Positions 45,362 through 55,020 of a DNA stretch of 60,991 nucleotides are shown here, piece after piece. Location of the stretch: assembly GCA_034717495.1 (NCBI GenBank), contig JAYELL010000108.1, positions 76,902 through 137,892 of the forward strand, in the 5' to 3' direction. The notes beneath the pieces were generated by a model, which saw nothing but the letters and a program-made list of their open reading frames with translations, searched no databases and was not told the origin of the DNA. Positions within the stretch are counted from its first letter, which is position 1. Each line of letters begins with the position of its first letter. The position numbers were made by a program, and so were the translations under genes. The stretch comes from Chloroflexota bacterium. GTDB taxonomy: Bacteria; Chloroflexota; Anaerolineae; JAAEKA01.

Positions 45362-45370
45362 TGCTATAAT
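45341..45370 (+). promoter_or_regulatory. promoter of the PPK2 gene inside the octamer array
   Basis: TTGCGA (45341-45346), 18 nt, perfect TATAAT (45365-45370). Confidence 0.55.
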
Positions 45371-45413
45371 CCCGCCAACAGCAGACCGCAATCTATGAAA
45401 AACGAGGGAGCTT

Positions 45414-46232
45414 ATGAAATCTGATACCGTCGATCGATATCGAGTGAAGCCAGGCACCAAGGTGAATCTCGACGAGTGGGACCCCAACGACAAGGCACTC
45501 TTCGAGGGGAAAAAGCTTGAGGGTAAGGCGGCTTTACCGACACTGACCGATCAGCTACGGGAACTTCAGGAAGTTCTCTACGCCGAACACCGGCACAAGC
45601 TGTTGATCGTATTACAGGCGATGGATTCCGGCGGCAAGGATGGCACCATCCGTCACGCCTTCACCGGCGTCAATCCTCAGGGAGTCCGGGTTGCCAGTTT
45701 CAAGGTACCGACAGCGGAGGAAATGGCCCACGATTATCTATGGCGCATCCACAAGGAAACTCCCGGCAGCGGCGAGATTGTGATCTTCAATCGCAGCCAT
45801 TACGAGGATGTGCTGGTCGTGCGGGTCCACGAACTGGCGCCAAAAAAGGTCTGGATGAAACGCTACGATCATATCAACGCCTTCGAAAAAACCCTGGCCG
45901 ACGAGGGCACCACGATCCTCAAGTTCTATCTCAACATCAGCCCCGATGAACAAAAGGAACGACTCCAGGCCCGGCTGGACGAGCCCAACAAGAACTGGAA
46001 GTTCAACGTGGGCGATCTGGCGGAACGCAAGCTATGGCCCGAGTACATGAAAGCCTACGAGGATGTCTTCAGCAAGACCAGTACCCGCCAGGCCCCCTGG
46101 TACATCGTGCCCGGCAATCGCAAATGGTACCGCAACCTGGTGATCAGCAAGGTGATCATCGATACCCTGGAAGGGCTCGACATGGCCTATCCGGAGCCGG
46201 AAGAGGACCTGGACAAGGTCGTCATCGAATAG
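45414..46232 (+). CDS. polyphosphate kinase 2 family protein
   Basis: This 272-residue P-loop kinase moves phosphate between polyphosphate and nucleotides. The Walker A motif is DSGGKDGT (residues 71-78), the Walker B region IVIFNRSHYEDVLVVRV, and a lid follows (WMKRYDHINAFEKTLADEG). The length and motifs match the PPK2 group that phosphorylates AMP or ADP; the precise class cannot be assigned by eye. GAGGGAG precedes ATG 45414. The gene ends one nucleotide before a perfect inverted repeat. Confidence 0.92.
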   Translation: MKSDTVDRYRVKPGTKVNLDEWDPNDKALFEGKKLEGKAALPTLTDQLRELQEVLYAEHRHKLLIVLQAMDSGGKDGTIRHAFTGVNPQGVRVASFKVPTAEEMAHDYLWRIHKETPGSGEIVIFNRSHYEDVLVVRVHELAPKKVWMKRYDHINAFEKTLADEGTTILKFYLNISPDEQKERLQARLDEPNKNWKFNVGDLAERKLWPEYMKAYEDVFSKTSTRQAPWYIVPGNRKWYRNLVISKVIIDTLEGLDMAYPEPEEDLDKVVIE

Positions 46233-46300
46233 GGGCATGAATGGCTGAGTAGGGACGTCATAGCCGACTCCGGAGTCGGTCTCCAGCCATTCATGCCCCA
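46233..46300. repeat. perfect 16-bp inverted repeat with nested palindrome across a stop codon
   Basis: The arms 46233-46248 and 46285-46300 are exact reverse complements. The right arm contains the TGA stop of the convergent cohesin gene. A perfect 16-nt palindrome (CCGACTCCGGAGTCGG) lies in the loop at 46265-46280. There is no T-run on either side. It probably folds in the 3' ends of both convergent transcripts. Confidence 0.85.
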
Positions 46301-46956
46301 ACGGAGCTACGCCGCGTCACCCTCGCCAGCAGAATCCCCACCAGCAATACGAGACCAACAACCGCCACCACCGGCAGCCAACGGGGGAACCCACCCGGGA
46401 ACAGGGAACCAACATCACCGGCCGCCGAGGAGTCCGCGCCGCCAGAGACGACCTCCGCCTCTGGAACGACCTCGACCTCATCAGATACCGGCAGAGCGGC
46501 GCCGGTGCTACCAGCCAACTGGATGCTATCGAGAGTCACACCGTGCTCACCTGGCGCCACCACGCGCCAGAGAATCGTTGCCAGGACCCCTTCGCCCGAA
46601 GCGCCGGGTTGATCTTTGCCCAGGGTGAACCCACCAAAGACCACCCGTCCCTCTGCGGCATCGCGCACATCGGGGCCCAACGGCTGGGGGCTGCGACCGG
46701 TACTGGCGAGAAAAGGCCCGAGCTCAACCGATTCCACGGCCAGTTGACCGGGATCGAAATTGATATCGAATTGGAAACCCAGGAGTCCCTCCACCTCCTG
46801 GACAGACACCACGGACACAAAGGAATCGCCGGCGGACAGGTGAGCATCGGGGTCGGGCATGGTCATCTGGAGGGTGCTGCCATCCTGGGCCGCAGTTGTC
46901 AGGGGAAGAACGAGGAAAACAAGGAACAAGGCGAGAAGGAGAGAAACGACACGCAT
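46291..46956 (-). CDS. cohesin-domain membrane-anchored surface protein
   Basis: This 221-residue protein has a signal peptide (residues 1-23, LLLALFLVFLVLPLTTAAQ), a cohesin-type beta-sandwich (about 30-150; LGFQFDINFDPGQLAVESVELG, VVFGGFTLGKDQPG, VLATILWRVV), a Ser/Ala/Gly/Glu spacer and a C-terminal transmembrane helix followed by RVTRRSS. Cohesins bind dockerins and build surface complexes. GGAG lies about 9 nt before ATG 46956. It is the last of three consecutive genes with such modules; the third in the row (47821-48561) carries a dockerin-like tail. Confidence 0.8.
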   Translation of the reverse strand: MRVVSLLLALFLVFLVLPLTTAAQDGSTLQMTMPDPDAHLSAGDSFVSVVSVQEVEGLLGFQFDINFDPGQLAVESVELGPFLASTGRSPQPLGPDVRDAAEGRVVFGGFTLGKDQPGASGEGVLATILWRVVAPGEHGVTLDSIQLAGSTGAALPVSDEVEVVPEAEVVSGGADSSAAGDVGSLFPGGFPRWLPVVAVVGLVLLVGILLARVTRRSSVGA

Positions 46957-47034
46957 GGGAAACGCTCCAGGCTTATTGTGAATTGCCAATTGGTGGATTG
47001 TCGTCATCGATATTTTGAAGTACAGCAATAGCAA

Positions 47035-47065
47035 ACAGGGGCAGCCCGGTTGAGGCTGCCCCTGT
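47035..47065 (-). terminator. hairpin after the second cohesin gene
   Basis: A perfect 12-bp stem (47035-47046 with 47054-47065, 7-nt loop). On the minus strand it is followed by TTGCTATTG, a weak T-run. Confidence 0.55.
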
Positions 47066-47087
47066 CATTGGAAGCGAAAGAATTAGG

Positions 47088-47747
47088 CTAGCGCTTGCGG
47101 CGCATCAGGGCATAGGCACCGCCAGCGGCGATGGCTGCACTGCCGGCCAGCAATGGCCAGAGCGAGAGGGCTGAAGCAGCGGGTGAAGCGCTGAACTCAC
47201 TCATCTCGACGGCAGTTGGTTCACATTGGACCAATTGTCCAACCGTTGCAGCGGTCGCAGCACCCGTTGGATCCAAAAGGGCAGTTGGGACTCCCACGCC
47301 AGTTGTCGTCAACAGGATCGGATAACTACCGGGCGCACCGTCGTAGCTGAAGTGAGCCACCACCAGCTCAACGTCGCCAGAAGCATACGTCCCAGCGCCC
47401 GCAGTGCATGATCCGGTTATCCAAGCATAGGGTGAGTTCTCGAAACCAACCTGGGTATTGAACGAGCAGCCCATTGCGGTCATATCCGCACCCGCGGTGA
47501 CTCCGTCGAGAGTCAACACGGCGAAATCGTATTCCAGTTCGATCTCATACCCGGCGAGCTCACCGACGACTCCCTGAGCCGTGATCACTACATCAATGTC
47601 TGAGGCAGTAGCACTGGGAACGGGACACTCTGCTGTCATCGTATTAAAGGTTACAGCATCCGGGCTTGCCGATGTTACAGCCGTTGCCAAGATCAGCAAC
47701 ATCAAAATATAGCCAACTATTGCGAGTTTTGAGAATTTCCGTGTCAT
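47088..47747 (-). CDS. cohesin-like surface protein with C-terminal anchor
   Basis: This 219-residue protein has a signal peptide (residues 8-27), a cohesin-like domain (YEIELEYDFAVLTLDGVTAG, VELVVAHFSYDGAPGSYPI) and a C-terminal hydrophobic helix ending in MRRKR, the shape of a membrane or sortase-like anchor but without an LPXTG. Three Cys in the outer domain could form disulfides. GGAAGGAG lies 5 nt before ATG 47747, so an in-frame start further upstream is unlikely. Cohesin membership is clear in the beta-strand pattern but weaker than in the neighbouring gene. Confidence 0.72.
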   Translation of the reverse strand: MTRKFSKLAIVGYILMLLILATAVTSASPDAVTFNTMTAECPVPSATASDIDVVITAQGVVGELAGYEIELEYDFAVLTLDGVTAGADMTAMGCSFNTQVGFENSPYAWITGSCTAGAGTYASGDVELVVAHFSYDGAPGSYPILLTTTGVGVPTALLDPTGAATAATVGQLVQCEPTAVEMSEFSASPAASALSLWPLLAGSAAIAAGGAYALMRRKR

Positions 47748-47820
47748 GATATCTCCTTCCCGGATATCTCTCACGAGGAAAACCAGGTGATGTGTGAATA
47801 TGAATATTATGAAAGTGGCC

Positions 47821-48561
47821 CTACGGACAGCTTACGGGGCCGATATTGCTGACAACCGCCAATACGTCTGATGATGTGATAAAGGGCAAACCATCAAGAT
47901 TCGTATCGTACTGGTAACCAGCGCTGCACCCGCCGCCCCAAGGGCCGATATTGCTAACAACGGCAAGCACATCTGACGAAGTTACAAAGGGCAGATTATC
48001 ACCATTCGTATCATAAAGGTGATACACTGCATATGAAGTGCTGCTCTCGGTGCCAAGCACAAATGGCGTACCCAAGTAATCCACCACCTGGCTATCGGAG
48101 AGGCTGACAGAGCTGCTTCCGCAGGCGACAACATCCAAACCGACAGTCGCAAGATTCCCAGGCGAATCTGCACCGGCACTGGTGCCCCAGCTATAATCCC
48201 CGAACTTCACATTGGTGGCTGCGATTGCCTCGAGGAAAGGAGTACCGTCGTCACCGCTGGTGGAGCGAAGGCCACCGTCGCTGAGGAAATCAGTCAAGGC
48301 AATATTGCCGCTCGTGTAGCCAAAATGGACAGCATCGAAGTTCACCTGGGTCTCATAGCCACCCACGTCAACGGGATCGCCTGCCAGAGCAACGGTCACA
48401 TCTGCTGGGCAACTATGATCTGCCCAAACAGGGCTCGTGCTCAACGTCACGTTCGCCGCCTCGGGCTGAGCCGGGATGGCCGGTGCAGCGGTTGCCAGCA
48501 GCAACACGCCCAGCAGCACGGCTACCACACCGAATTTCTGCAAATTCCTTCTTTGAAACAT
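47821..48561 (-). CDS. secreted cohesin-like protein with two dockerin-like repeats
   Basis: This 246-residue protein has a signal peptide (about residues 10-31), a cohesin-like domain (GGYETQVNFDAVHFGYTSGN, VKFGDYSWGTS, TVGLDVVACGSSS) and two C-terminal repeats, YDTNGDNLPFVTSSDVLAVV and YDTNLDGLPFITSSDVLAVV, each followed by SNIG. These look like the paired calcium loops of a dockerin, with two extra residues before the closing Asp. One protein thus carries both partner types. GGAGG lies near the ATG. It is first in the row of three genes. Confidence 0.8.
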   Translation of the reverse strand: MFQRRNLQKFGVVAVLLGVLLLATAAPAIPAQPEAANVTLSTSPVWADHSCPADVTVALAGDPVDVGGYETQVNFDAVHFGYTSGNIALTDFLSDGGLRSTSGDDGTPFLEAIAATNVKFGDYSWGTSAGADSPGNLATVGLDVVACGSSSVSLSDSQVVDYLGTPFVLGTESSTSYAVYHLYDTNGDNLPFVTSSDVLAVVSNIGPWGGGCSAGYQYDTNLDGLPFITSSDVLAVVSNIGPVSCP

Positions 48562-48650
48562 CGTTCGCCTCCAAGTGAGATCAGATTGGATATCGGCTAC
48601 AGTGAGGGACCGGGACTCGAGGATCCATAACCCATAATCAAATCCTCCAC

Positions 48651-48679
48651 ATTATAGCATGCACAGCCATGATTGTAAA
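48651..48679 (-). promoter_or_regulatory. promoter of the cohesin/dockerin genes
   Basis: TTTACA (48674-48679), 17 nt, perfect TATAAT (48651-48656) on the minus strand; the leader to ATG 48561 is about 80 nt. Confidence 0.7.
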
Positions 48680-48841
48680 GTGAAAAACGAGTTTTGTCAG
48701 CAGACCCAAAAACGCCATCGATGACGAAGGCGGGTACAAAGGCGATACTAACACCCGAGGTCCGGTTTGTCAAGTCTGCCTGACGTCAAAATCGACAGAT
48801 CGGACCGAAAAAACGTCCCACCCGGCCACTTCTACTCAATT

Positions 48842-48863
48842 AAACGGGGGAATCCCCCGTTTT
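48842..48863. terminator. AAACGGGGG-AAT-CCCCCGTTT hairpin
   Basis: A perfect 9-bp stem with a 3-nt loop and T/A runs on both sides, usable from either strand. The surrounding gene-free stretch 48680-49016 otherwise shows only this hairpin and the one at 48968-48996. Confidence 0.55.
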
Positions 48864-48967
48864 GGCGCGACCTTTCCGAACTTTCTCGACTGGATTGGAG
48901 CGTTTCAAAGCAGAGAGTAGAGAAGGAAAGAAGTAGACAAGGCAATAAGAATGCGCACTGCGTTTCA

Positions 48968-48996
48968 CCTCCAGGATGCTCCCATCATCCTGGAGG
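48968..48996 (-). terminator. hairpin after ligA
   Basis: CCTCCAGGATG pairs perfectly with CATCCTGGAGG around a 7-nt loop, 21 nt past the ligA stop. There is no T-run, so intrinsic termination is uncertain. Confidence 0.5.
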
Positions 48997-49016
48997 TTGA
49001 TTGAATTGGCGCCCGG

Positions 49017-51113
<2,097 letters not shown>

Positions 51114-51761
51114 TCAATCCCCCGAATCCGATTCTTCCTCGACAAGGGGGCGGTAAAGCAGGAAATCTTCCACCGTCCAGCCGATCAGGCCATCGATCGC
51201 GCGGATCCGCCACCAGACGTAGCCATCCGCTTCCACCGGGTAATCGGCGTTGGGATCGCTTCCCGGCATGACAAAAAAGGCGTCGTTGTCATAGTAGATT
51301 CCCTGGGTGAGGAAATTGAGGCTGGCACCTGAACGCAGCCTGATACCACGGTCCCCGGTGCCTGAGATAATGACCCGCTCGCCGATTTCGAAGATGAACT
51401 CCGAGGTAGGCAGGGCTTCCAGTTCCAAGGTGGTCTCAACACTGGCAGTGGCAGCGGGCAACTGTGCGGGAACCTGGGTCGGTAGCAGGACAGTCGCTGA
51501 GGGTGATGGCGTCGTTTCCGGCGCAGTGGACACGGGAGAGGGTGTGCCGAACAATAACCAGGCCGCGACGGCGATTACTGCGAGGCCAATGCCGAGCAGC
51601 AAAAACGTGGCAAAAGGAAAACTGCCTCGAGGCCCGGGCCCCACCTCGGCCGGCGTTTCATCCAGCGTATCATAGAGCCATTCCATTGAGTCAGATGAGT
51701 CAGATGAGAGAGACTCAACGTTGGCGTCGTGTTGCGAGCTATCTTGATCGTGGTCAGGCAT
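51114..51761 (-). CDS. membrane-anchored SH3-like protein
   Basis: This 215-residue protein has an acidic Ser/Asp-rich cytoplasmic head, one transmembrane helix (about residues 49-70, FATFLLLGIGLAVIAVAAWL), a Thr/Pro spacer and a bacterial-SH3-like domain (GDRGIRLRSGASLNFLTQGI, WWRIRAIDGLIGWTVEDFLL). Such domains bind cell wall or partner proteins outside the membrane. There is no clear ribosome binding site; the promoter at 51815-51842 leaves a leader of about 50 nt. The link to ligA is probably only positional. Confidence 0.78.
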   Translation of the reverse strand: MPDHDQDSSQHDANVESLSSDSSDSMEWLYDTLDETPAEVGPGPRGSFPFATFLLLGIGLAVIAVAAWLLFGTPSPVSTAPETTPSPSATVLLPTQVPAQLPAATASVETTLELEALPTSEFIFEIGERVIISGTGDRGIRLRSGASLNFLTQGIYYDNDAFFVMPGSDPNADYPVEADGYVWWRIRAIDGLIGWTVEDFLLYRPLVEEESDSGD

Positions 51762-51814
51762 CGGAGATCGATGGTTTGATGATGAGGTGATTTTTCTCCG
51801 TTGAAGTGACTGTA

Positions 51815-51842
51815 ATTATACCTTTCTTTGCGCCGAATGCAA
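51815..51842 (-). promoter_or_regulatory. promoter of the SH3-ligA unit
   Basis: TTGCAT (51837-51842), 16 nt, perfect TATAAT (51815-51820) on the minus strand. Confidence 0.65.
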
Positions 51843-51913
51843 AAGAGACGCGCCTCCCTCGTTGTGACAGTCCAGGCAGGAGGGGGTCGGTCCCCATTTA
51901 ACCATGCGCTGAT

Positions 51914-51942
51914 TTGGCAATCAACAGACTGACACGTATAAT
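51914..51942 (+). promoter_or_regulatory. promoter of the unknown two-gene unit
   Basis: TTGGCA (51914-51919), 17 nt, perfect TATAAT (51937-51942). Transcription should begin near 51949. Confidence 0.7.
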
Positions 51943-52029
51943 TAGTGTTTGGTGCTCAGTCACGCTCCAGAAACCCCGATGGTGGCTCAAATAAAACTCT
52001 CAAGGAACATTTCAGAAGAGGTAGAAAGC

Positions 52030-53616
52030 GTGTCATTTCGTCCCAGCCAGAATCCGGAATATTGGACAAACGAATTCGCCTTGAAACAGGAAGACGTCGA
52101 GTTTCTTCGTGATCTCCTGGTCGACCGCGACCGCCCCGTATTGGAGCAAGAACTGGTCGATGCCCTGATCGCCTCGCGGTTTCAACGGGAGGAGCAACGT
52201 ATCCGTCGGGAGCTCTCCAGAGGCGCACCCTATCAACCCGAGGATACCTATGCTGTTGGCGAGACTATCGTATTCCCCGCCCTGGAATTCTCGCTGGGCA
52301 CGGTGGTTTCTATCCGGCCGGGCAGGAATCCGGAACATGGCGAGTTCGACGTGATTTCGGTCGAGATCGAGGGTTCTGATCTGCTCCGCTCGTTTGCAGC
52401 ACAATTGAAGACGCCTCACAAGCTGAACCAAAGCGGCAGTGAGAATGGATGGCAAGCAGAAGATATGCTTGACGCTGAAGATTTGACAGAGCAGTACGGA
52501 CGCAGCCTTCGTCCATTGCTGCACGAGCAGCTGCTCAATCTGCCCGACAGCCCCTTCATCAATCTGGTCCGCCACTGGTCGGTGGCTGACCTACTTGCCG
52601 ATGTGCATGTGGGACATCTGAATATCGCCGAGGCCCTCATCGAAGTGCAGGCGCGACCGATGACGACAGCCGAGTTGCTGCAGGAACTCGACCTGCCCCG
52701 GGAAATCCCGATGGCATTGCTGGCCTTTTCCCTCGACTTTGCACTCTCCGAGGACGAGCGTTTCGTGGACGTGGGCACCGAAGGAAGAGAATGGTATCTC
52801 GAGCGGCTGTTGCCCGAGGAGGCAATCCGTATTCCCCGGCGCTTGCTGTTCCAGGATTCCGACTTTGATCGATCTCTGTTGACAGTTCCGTTGCTGCAGT
52901 TAGAATGGGAGTTGGACGACGAGTGGACAGAGGGCGGCGCTTCCAGCGTGGGATTGGCAAGACTTCCCAGCGTCGAACTGACGCTGACCTACCCCCATCG
53001 CCGTTCAGGCACCGTGCCGGTGACAGATAGGACCAGGGGCTTCTTCCCGGTAAAGGAGGAAAAACGCAGCCAGATCACTTTCATCGACGGCCGGTGGGGC
53101 AGTCGTTTCCCAGGCTGGGTTGTGCCCGATGGTCGCTACGTGTGTGGCCTCAGCCAGTGGTACGAGGAGCACAAGATCCCCGTTGGAGCACTCATTCTGC
53201 TGGAGCGGACCGACAATCCCGCCGAGGTTGTCATTGACCTGAAACCGCGGCGCATGAAGCGTGAGTGGGTGCGCATGGCCCGGGCTGACGGCGACGCGCT
53301 GGCATTTCAGCTGCAGAAGCAGGCCGTTTCGTGTGAGTTCGATGATCTCATGATCGTTGCCGAGGCAGACCCGGAGGGTATCGATGAATTGAGACGCCGG
53401 CTGTACCAACAAGGACCGTCGGTCGCGGAACTGGTAGAAGACCTGGCCCCTCAATTGATGGGTCTTAGCACGCAAGGCACTGTCAGTGCCAAGACAGTCT
53501 ACAGTGCCATCAATCTGATTCGCCGAACAGCGCCAGGACCTGTGTTCGCCGCTCTCGTTGGCAGCCCGCGCTTCCAGGAGACTGGCGGCACGCAGTTTGC
53601 CATGGCGCGTGCCTAG
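52030..53616 (+). CDS. unknown 528-residue cytoplasmic protein
   Basis: This is a large soluble acidic protein without membrane segments or a recognisable domain. The N-terminal third contains a short beta-rich patch (YAVGETIVFPALEFSLGTVV, a KOW/SH3-like look); the middle is mixed, with RWGSRFPGWVVPDGRYVCGL; the C-terminal 100 residues are helical. GTG 52030 was chosen because GAGGT lies about 8 nt upstream. The frame is also open back to TTG 51949 and ATG 51979, and the promoter would allow a start near 51949. A small partner gene follows 16 nt later. The function is unknown. Confidence 0.7.
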   Translation: MSFRPSQNPEYWTNEFALKQEDVEFLRDLLVDRDRPVLEQELVDALIASRFQREEQRIRRELSRGAPYQPEDTYAVGETIVFPALEFSLGTVVSIRPGRNPEHGEFDVISVEIEGSDLLRSFAAQLKTPHKLNQSGSENGWQAEDMLDAEDLTEQYGRSLRPLLHEQLLNLPDSPFINLVRHWSVADLLADVHVGHLNIAEALIEVQARPMTTAELLQELDLPREIPMALLAFSLDFALSEDERFVDVGTEGREWYLERLLPEEAIRIPRRLLFQDSDFDRSLLTVPLLQLEWELDDEWTEGGASSVGLARLPSVELTLTYPHRRSGTVPVTDRTRGFFPVKEEKRSQITFIDGRWGSRFPGWVVPDGRYVCGLSQWYEEHKIPVGALILLERTDNPAEVVIDLKPRRMKREWVRMARADGDALAFQLQKQAVSCEFDDLMIVAEADPEGIDELRRRLYQQGPSVAELVEDLAPQLMGLSTQGTVSAKTVYSAINLIRRTAPGPVFAALVGSPRFQETGGTQFAMARA

Positions 53617-53632
53617 AAAACCGAGGAAAGCA

Positions 53633-54049
53633 ATGGCTGGATGGACCAAGCCTACTACAGACACGAAATTCCATATCGATTACGACTGGTGGGAATCCAC
53701 CGGTAGAAATTTCCGCTTGTATCTCCGGGAACAATTATGCGATGATTGCCGCGACCGATTTTCCTCCCACAGGGAAACGGAGATGGTTGATTGGGTGAAT
53801 CCTGAAACAGGCGAAGTGGTAGAAGCGGATGCCCTGCTGCAATGTCTCAAGCGCGAGTGTGCCACCCGAGCAGATTTCATCAACGAGCGCATTCCCCTGG
53901 CGTCGGCCATATTCCGGGTCTTCCTGATAAACGACAATGAATCGCTGTCCCCGAACGAGCTTCACGAATTGATTCCCTGGAAACAACCAGATACGATTCT
54001 TCGCACTATCAGTGGCCGCCGGGTTTACCTGGGGATCAGACCGGTTTGA
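53633..54049 (+). CDS. unknown small protein with Cys pairs, partner of the preceding gene
   Basis: This 138-residue soluble protein has LCDDCRDRF and, further on, CLKREC, a spacing that could bind zinc. The first part is rich in aromatic residues (KFHIDYDWWESTGRNFRLYL), and the C-terminal part, SPNELHELIPWKQPDTILR, looks like a small helical DNA- or protein-binding segment. GAGGAAAG precedes the ATG. It is co-transcribed with the preceding 528-residue protein and closed by a strong terminator. No family was recognised. Confidence 0.72.
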   Translation: MAGWTKPTTDTKFHIDYDWWESTGRNFRLYLREQLCDDCRDRFSSHRETEMVDWVNPETGEVVEADALLQCLKRECATRADFINERIPLASAIFRVFLINDNESLSPNELHELIPWKQPDTILRTISGRRVYLGIRPV

Positions 54050-54073
54050 TGGGCCAATCAGTGAAAATCAGCG

Positions 54074-54104
54074 AGCGCCATCCAGCATGGGATGGCGCTT
54101 TTTA
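54074..54104 (+). terminator. terminator of the unknown two-gene unit
   Basis: A perfect 10-bp stem (54074-54083 with 54090-54099), a 6-nt loop and a run of five T (54099-54103). It reaches 3 nt into the 3' end of tlyA. Confidence 0.85.
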
Positions 54105-54923
54105 CTTGGAACTCTGTGATGGCAATACGTCCGAAATCAAGGCGCACACGTCGATGGCAGAGGCTTCGCCTCCTTTAGCCAGCAGACACAGAAACTCGAT
54201 GTTTCCCTTGGGACCGGTAATGGGAGAGCGCAGCAGTCCATCAACCCGCCAGCCGGTTTCCCCGAACATACGCATTGTTGTCTCAAGCACCCGCTCGTGA
54301 ACCGCAGGATCGCGCACGACACCACCCTTGCCCACCATGGATCGTCCCGCTTCGAACTGAGGCTTGATCAAGACTATCGCCTGGCCGCCCGGTTGCAGGA
54401 TTCGGGAAACCGCCGGCATTACCAGTGCCAGCCCGATAAAGGAGACATCAACCACGGCCAAATCGAGCAACCTGCCATCAGGAAGGGTCTGCAGATAGCG
54501 GGCATTCGTTCGCTCCATGACGGTCACGCGCGGATCCTGACGCAGTTTCCAGGCCAACTGGCCATAGCCCACATCGATTGCGTAGACGTGGGCTGCGCCA
54601 CGCTGGAGAAGGCAATCTGTGAATCCGCCGGTCGAGGCTCCAACGTCGGCGGCCTGCATGCCCGCGGGATCGAGTTGAAAACTGTCCAGGGCCGCCTCCA
54701 GTTTAAGACCGCCGCGGCTGACATAGGGCAACGAACCCCTGACCTCCAGCAGAGCGTCAGCGGCAACCATCCGCCCAGGTTTGGTCATCCGCTGATCGCC
54801 GATAAATACCGAGCCGGCCATGATCAATGCCCGGGCTTTTTCTCTGCTCGGCGCCAACCCCCTGGCCACCACGAGGGAATCAAGGCGTGTTTTTCCACGG
54901 GGTTTTCGAAAGTAATCGTTCAT
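54102..54923 (-). CDS. tlyA: TlyA family rRNA 2'-O-methyltransferase
   Basis: This 273-residue protein has an S4 RNA-binding domain ([20 protein letters not shown]) followed by an FtsJ-like methyltransferase ([49 protein letters not shown]) with the K-D-K-E type catalytic residues. In mycobacteria TlyA methylates 16S and 23S rRNA and its loss gives capreomycin resistance. Only 6 nt separate the -10 box from ATG 54923, so the mRNA is probably leaderless. Confidence 0.93.
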   Translation of the reverse strand: MNDYFRKPRGKTRLDSLVVARGLAPSREKARALIMAGSVFIGDQRMTKPGRMVAADALLEVRGSLPYVSRGGLKLEAALDSFQLDPAGMQAADVGASTGGFTDCLLQRGAAHVYAIDVGYGQLAWKLRQDPRVTVMERTNARYLQTLPDGRLLDLAVVDVSFIGLALVMPAVSRILQPGGQAIVLIKPQFEAGRSMVGKGGVVRDPAVHERVLETTMRMFGETGWRVDGLLRSPITGPKGNIEFLCLLAKGGEASAIDVCALISDVLPSQSSK

Positions 54924-54929
54924 GCAGCC

Positions 54930-54958
54930 ATAATAGCCCGCCGCCAGCCTATCGTCAA
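54930..54958 (-). promoter_or_regulatory. promoter of tlyA, leaderless layout
   Basis: TTGACG (54953-54958), 17 nt, TATTAT (54930-54935), then GCAGCC-complement (6 nt) to the ATG. Confidence 0.7.
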
Positions 54959-54983
54959 GAAGCTATCCCGTCAACCCGGCAAA

Positions 54984-55012
54984 TTGACGATGGCGGCCGG
55001 TTGCGGTATCAT
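54984..55012 (+). promoter_or_regulatory. promoter of the UbiA-type gene, divergent from tlyA
   Basis: TTGACG (54984-54989), 17 nt, TATCAT (55007-55012), 8 nt before ATG 55021. The two divergent -35 boxes are 25 nt apart. Confidence 0.6.
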
Positions 55013-55020
55013 CGATGCCC

